NCBI GenBank assembly: GCA_014905825.1
Contig: JACGCN010000134.1
Location: 1 to 24,766 of the forward strand
Source: Lyophyllum atratum
Taxonomy: Eukaryota > Basidiomycota > Agaricomycetes > Agaricales > Lyophyllaceae
Length of the DNA: 24,766 nucleotides
Direction of reading: 5' to 3'
Below, in pieces: positions 21,273-24,766 of this stretch. A model generated the notes under the pieces. It made no database searches and was not told the origin of the DNA. It saw only the letters and a program-made list of their open reading frames with translations. Within the stretch, counting starts at the first letter, position 1. Each line of letters begins with the position of its first letter. The position numbers and the translations under genes were made by a program.

Positions 21273-22193
21273 ATGGCTCCATCCAGTGATCATTTCCTTG
21301 CCATGTCCTGTTCTAACGTCGGCGTAGGTCCTGGCGGGACAACATCTATGCTCGCGTACGTTTCCCCCATCAAAACTGCAAGGCATGGCTAACTCCTATG
21401 CCTTGTTCAGACGAGTCGTCGTCGTCGACTACAGAGGCAAGGTCATCCTCGACAAATATGTCAGGCCAACGATGCAGGTAATCTGTTCTTTTGACGAGAC
21501 CCCGGTCAATATCAATGACCTCTCTTCCTGGTTTAATCTAGGTCACAGATTATAGGACCTCGACGACAGGGATGACCGAAGCACACCTTACATCAGGTTA
21601 GCAGCCTGCTATCGTTCCTCTTTCGACATACTCATTCCGCGACACGTAGGAGACATCTGGTCTTTCCATGCAGTTCAACAATATGTCGCCAACCTCATTG
21701 AGGGCAAAATTCTTGTTGGTCACAGCATCTGGAATGACCTATCGGGTGAGGATCCTTATTTATTCTTACCATTTCTACATGTATATTGATAGCCGCCAAG
21801 TACTCGGGATACCACATCCAGCCGTCCACACGAGAGACGTCGCTCTCTATCAGGTATGACCATATTTCAACGACTACGCCACCCACACTACTGACCGCGA
21901 ATCATCAGCCATTCAGAAATGCATTGCGTTCACCTCATCAGGTCATCGGTTTACAGACATTAGCATGGCAGCTGATGTGCCGGCGCTGTCAGGAAGGCCA
22001 GCAACATCCAGTGCGTAGAGTCTACAGTGACGCGCTGATGCCATTTTCGCTTATTTGGCTGCTGTAGGTCGAAAATGCCCGAGTCGCTTTGGATCTTTAC
22101 CGCTCTGATGCCGACAGCTGGGAGAATGCGATCGCGAAGAGCAACTGGCCTTGCGCACTCCCACCCAGTACTTTCTCCCGATGCTATCTCTGA
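21273..22193 (+). CDS. REX4/ISG20-like DEDDh exonuclease-fold protein with altered catalytic motifs
   Basis: Exons: 21273-21355, 21411-21477, 21542-21596, 21650-21745, 21801-21853, 21909-22010, 22068-22193; introns 53-64 nt; 193 residues. Family members are 3'-5' RNA exonucleases. The fold is plain: VGVGPGGTTSMLARVVVVDY, DKYVRPTMQVTDYRTSTTGM, AVQQYVANLIEGKILVGH, SIWNDLSVLGIPHPAV, VIGLQTLAWQLM, VENARVALDLYRS, ending CALPPSTFSRCYL. Catalysis normally uses D-x-E (ALDCEMVG), ND (ExoII) and H-x4-D (SVEDAR). Here ExoI reads AMSCSNVG, so both acids are Ser; ExoII keeps NDL; ExoIII reads QQHPVENAR, with Asn for Asp and the His one place off. All seven exons splice in frame without corrections, so loss of activity rather than gene decay is likely. 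It is very short (no long N-terminus as in yeast Rex4). Confidence 0.8.
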
Positions 22194-22561
22194 ATATGGG
22201 TCGCCACCTCGTGCCATTTCGTCACGTCATGTACAACCATTTTTTGATTTTCTCGTTTTCCAGCGCTCCGCCACCTATAGTATGACCCTCGGAGCAGACT
22301 CAGTATATTCATGTTAATGTAGCGCCCCTTAACGACCCGTAATGATTAGCCAAAGTAGTCATTGCCATATGTATTTTTCGTAATATATTAATGTCATGTT
22401 TCCTTCTCGCAAGAGAGTGAGTTCCCCATTTGGTATACAAAGTTCCAAAATAGGAATGGCGCCAAATTTGGTATATGGCGATATGATTTCAGCGAATGAT
22501 ACGCAATAGGCCAGGGGAAAAAATGTTGCCTAAATCCAACCTAAATCAACCTCCTAATAAA
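22194..22561. other. Convergent 3' region between the REX4-like and carrier genes
   Basis: These 368 AT-rich bases lie between two convergent stop codons. A 10-bp direct repeat ATTTGGTATA occurs at 22428-22437 and 22466-22475. CCTAAATCCAA/CCTAAATCAA is repeated near 22530. These fit ordinary 3' UTR and terminator DNA; no gene was seen. Confidence 0.4.
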
Positions 22562-24164
22562 CTAGTGGCGGGTCTATTTAGGGATGCGCGATCCATAAGC
22601 GATATGTAGAAAAGTCCAGCGGAGAAAGTACCTTCTCGGCACCCAGGAGTCTCATCGTCCCTTCATAAACGAAGAACGCACAGGCGTTAACAGGGAACGC
22701 ACGTAAAAGACAGGGTCCTAGACCGCGGAAAAACCCAGCTATGCCATTGGAGGAGTAGATGTGGCGTGCGGTTGAGATGAACGATGGTCTGGTGACGGTG
22801 GCTTGCATGGACGCTGAGGGCTGTGGATAAGGGAGGGGATAAGGGTGCGACATCATTCGGCTGCCAAGTTCAGGGAATTCAGCAGGTGACGATGGGTCGG
22901 AGAATGAATGCCTTGCTTTTTGACATTGTCAGCGGGTATGGCCATTCCCCAGAAAGCAAAGGAACCAAGGCCGCCTGCAACAAAGTTGGCTGACCCTACG
23001 CTTATCTGAATAGGATACGCGTTAAACGTTTGGCGAAAGCAATTTCGGAGTTGCAGACAACTACCTCATAGGGTGTCCCTGCTAGTCGCGAAAAGCCACG
23101 CATGAGTGCCTTCGATGCATGAATCAGGTCTAGTTTGCTTACACGACAATGCTGACTGACCTCGAAAGACAAGAACATCCAGAAAAAATTGCTACGGAAT
23201 GCGAGACTTCCGGTAAACCCTGACCACATGCCAAGAATGCCCTGAGCACGAATAATCTGTCTTGCGCAATCTACGGGACCCTTGAACTGACGGTCGGATG
23301 CTGACCTCTGGGACTGTAATTGGAGTTTGACTCGGGGATACCGTTAGTTTATTGGCAGGCGCCAGGCTGGATAGGAAGAGAAACCTTTTAGAAGCTCGAT
23401 CGGTGTGGCAATCAGAGTGCTAGGTGACGAATATATGATCAAATCGATCAGGTCCTAGCGCCACTAACATAAGAGGTTATTAGTGCAAACCTGGTCAACC
23501 CAGCAAAAAGGCCTGCAATCCCGTGTCCCATCAGTGTGAGCCGAGAAACCCCGGTGCCAGTGCTTTTCTGTCATCCCGTGCCGATGGAGGAAGAGACGAT
23601 AGTTGTGTAATGAGCCAAGCAGTAAAGAATCAATAGCCGCCCATCCGACAGCTGGTGGAGTAGCTCCTTTGTAACAGCGCGAAGACTCCCTACTTTGAAT
23701 CAATCGGTATTATTACTGCCAGTGTTGATTTACGCGTACTCATTTCGTATTATTTTGGTAAGAAACATTACGAGCTCCACGATAGGTTCCTGGAGGAGAG
23801 CATTGGAGGCGTGGTTTTGATAGTAATCGAATCTTTATCCGGGGACGAGCTCAGGGATGAAGCTGTGACTAGATGATAGAAGCTCAATTTTGAGCGAGGC
23901 CGCCGGGTTGACGCTCACCCACTTTCCGGAACCAAAGTAAGTTCTCACCCATGCCCGACTGCCACCTGATAATTGACATGCCAAAACGTTGTAAAACGCG
24001 TTGATAACGGAGTATGTATTTAAATGTTCACTTTGGTTAGACCTGCTCGAGATGTTCAACAACATGAAACGCAATAATCGAGGACGAAGGTACGCACCGC
24101 TCCCGATGCCGGCAAAGGCGCCCGCAATCCTGAGATGACTGCCTTGTGACGCATTGTCTGTCAT
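22562..24164 (-). CDS. Mitochondrial carrier family (SLC25) transporter
   Basis: Inner-membrane solute carrier; the substrate cannot be inferred. Tentative exons: 24164-24098, 23958-23949, 23832-23740, 23689-23491, 23419-23385, 23330-23161, 23109-23065, 23005-22917, 22860-22632, 22573-22562. The second and third repeats are clear: IATPIELLKVKLQLQS and AIPADNVKNRMMSHPYP carry the P-x-[DE]-x-x-K signature, each followed by GILGMWSGFTGSLAFRSN or GIAGFFRGLGPCLLRAFPVN. The last exon gives TRH and stop. The intron 22861-22916 is GC-AG (GCAAGG). The N-terminal third is poor: MTDNASQGSHLRIAGAFAGI is followed by a 10-nt exon (VGHG) and FDTIK, then one-base breaks near 23763, 23835 and 23564-23567. CYKGATPPAVGWAAIDSLLL is conserved. 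Either sequence errors or early decay could explain this. Confidence 0.72.
22861..22916 (-). other. GC-AG intron in the mitochondrial carrier gene
   Basis: On the minus strand the donor is GCAAGG after GTC AAA AA and the acceptor is CTTGGCAG. Removal rebuilds ADNVKNRMM, the third signature loop of the carrier. No GT donor nearby gives this join. Confidence 0.7.
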
Positions 24165-24314
24165 TCGTCGAAGAGTGGGGGATAGCAGTGGCACAGAAAC
24201 TGAACAACTTGAAAATGGAACGGCGCAAATGTTTGAGCTCACGTGCTTTCGGGTACTAGCTAGAACGCCGAAGCTTCGTGACGCCTGTCGTGGGTCGCTT
24301 GGAGGCAACTCGCT
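24165..24314. promoter_or_regulatory. 150-bp divergent promoter region (carrier / RING-CH ligase)
   Basis: The start codons of two divergent genes are only 150 bp apart, so both promoters and 5' UTRs must share this segment. I see no clear TATA or CCAAT element. Confidence 0.4.
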
Positions 24315-24766
24315 ATGCCCGGACCAGAAGAAGTTCCACAAGACGAAAAGCAATGCCGTATCTGTCTCGACGGCGTCGCCGCCCAGCCAGAGCTTGGGCG
24401 TCTCATCCGCCCATGCCTTTGTAAGGGCTCAATCAGTGTACGCACCACTAAACCTCCTAATTATCAAGTCTGAACGCCTTTCCTGTCAGTACGTTCACAT
24501 TAAGTGTCTTCAGATGGAGGAACACTTCCGCTTCAAAGAGTGCCTTCTTTGCATGTCCACAATGTCGATATCAGTACCGCTTTACCCGTACTAGAATCGC
24601 CGGAATTGCCACCAATCCAGGTATGTCGAACAGCCACCGCTCTTCATGTGCAGCAGCGCATAACTACTAACACCTCGGACAGTCATTGTAGGGGGGATCT
24701 CTGGCCTAATTTTTACCTTCATCGTCATGCTCGCCTCTTTCATCACAACGTTCTTCATGACTTTTA
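24315..24766 (+). CDS. RING-CH (MARCH-type) membrane E3 ubiquitin ligase, N-terminal part (partial)
   Basis: Exons: 24315-24437, 24490-24620, 24683->24766; introns 52 and 62 nt, the second with a perfect TACTAAC branch site at 24665-24671. The protein starts MPGPEEVPQDEKQCRICLDG. The RING-CH zinc ligands are visible: CRIC, PCLCKGS, YVHIKCL and ACPQCRYQYRF, i.e. C4HC3. A TM helix follows (ISGLIFTFIVMLASFITTFF) at the right edge. Such ligases ubiquitinate membrane proteins. The frame shifts once at 24513-24516 (CAGATGG): either one extra base or two missing ones restore WRNTSASKSAFFACPQ. It is divergent from the carrier gene, with 150 bp between start codons. Confidence 0.8.

Noticed and set aside
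1..24766. Mobile elements, CRISPR arrays, tRNA or rRNA genes, secondary-metabolite or defence cluster
   Set aside because: Reading both strands I saw no transposase, terminal repeats, spaced repeats, cloverleaf signatures or clustered biosynthetic genes; the only oxidoreductase is a pseudogene.

Overview
The window is nuclear DNA of a filamentous basidiomycete, most likely an Agaricomycete. The evidence is dense genes on both strands, many GT-AG introns of about 47-60 nt, intergenic gaps of 0.15-0.7 kb, and the gene set itself. Gene models were built by hand from reading frame, splice signals and remembered family conservation; no search was run.

Layout. The left third is on the minus strand: the N-terminal part of a BCK1-type MAPKKK (kinase domain beyond the left edge), GID8 of the GID/CTLH ubiquitin ligase, a decayed flavin monooxygenase, and the ribosome-biogenesis gene RRP15. 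From 7389 the plus strand carries an ankyrin-DIL protein, a rhomboid intramembrane protease, a CAS1-like O-acetyltransferase, the proteasome tether STS1/Cut8 and an intronless PPR-like protein. The right end alternates strands: a small basic protein of unknown function (minus), a REX4-like exonuclease that lacks most catalytic residues (plus), a mitochondrial carrier (minus) and the start of a RING-CH E3 ligase (plus, cut by the right edge).

The genes are mostly housekeeping and form no operon or cluster. Three concern ubiquitin/proteasome biology (GID8, STS1, RING-CH). CACGTG palindromes lie just upstream of the first two, but a shared programme is only a guess. I see no transposon, CRISPR, tRNA, rRNA, viral gene or biosynthetic cluster.

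Most notable: (1) the REX4-like protein with its ExoI D-x-E and ExoIII Asp replaced; (2) the flavin monooxygenase pseudogene; (3) unusual gene structures (a coding exon that is only the ATG, candidate 5-nt, 10-nt and 15-nt exons, two GC-AG introns); (4) recurring one-base frame breaks, mostly at homopolymer runs, in otherwise well-conserved genes, which look like residual assembly errors. I found no convincing new multi-gene system.
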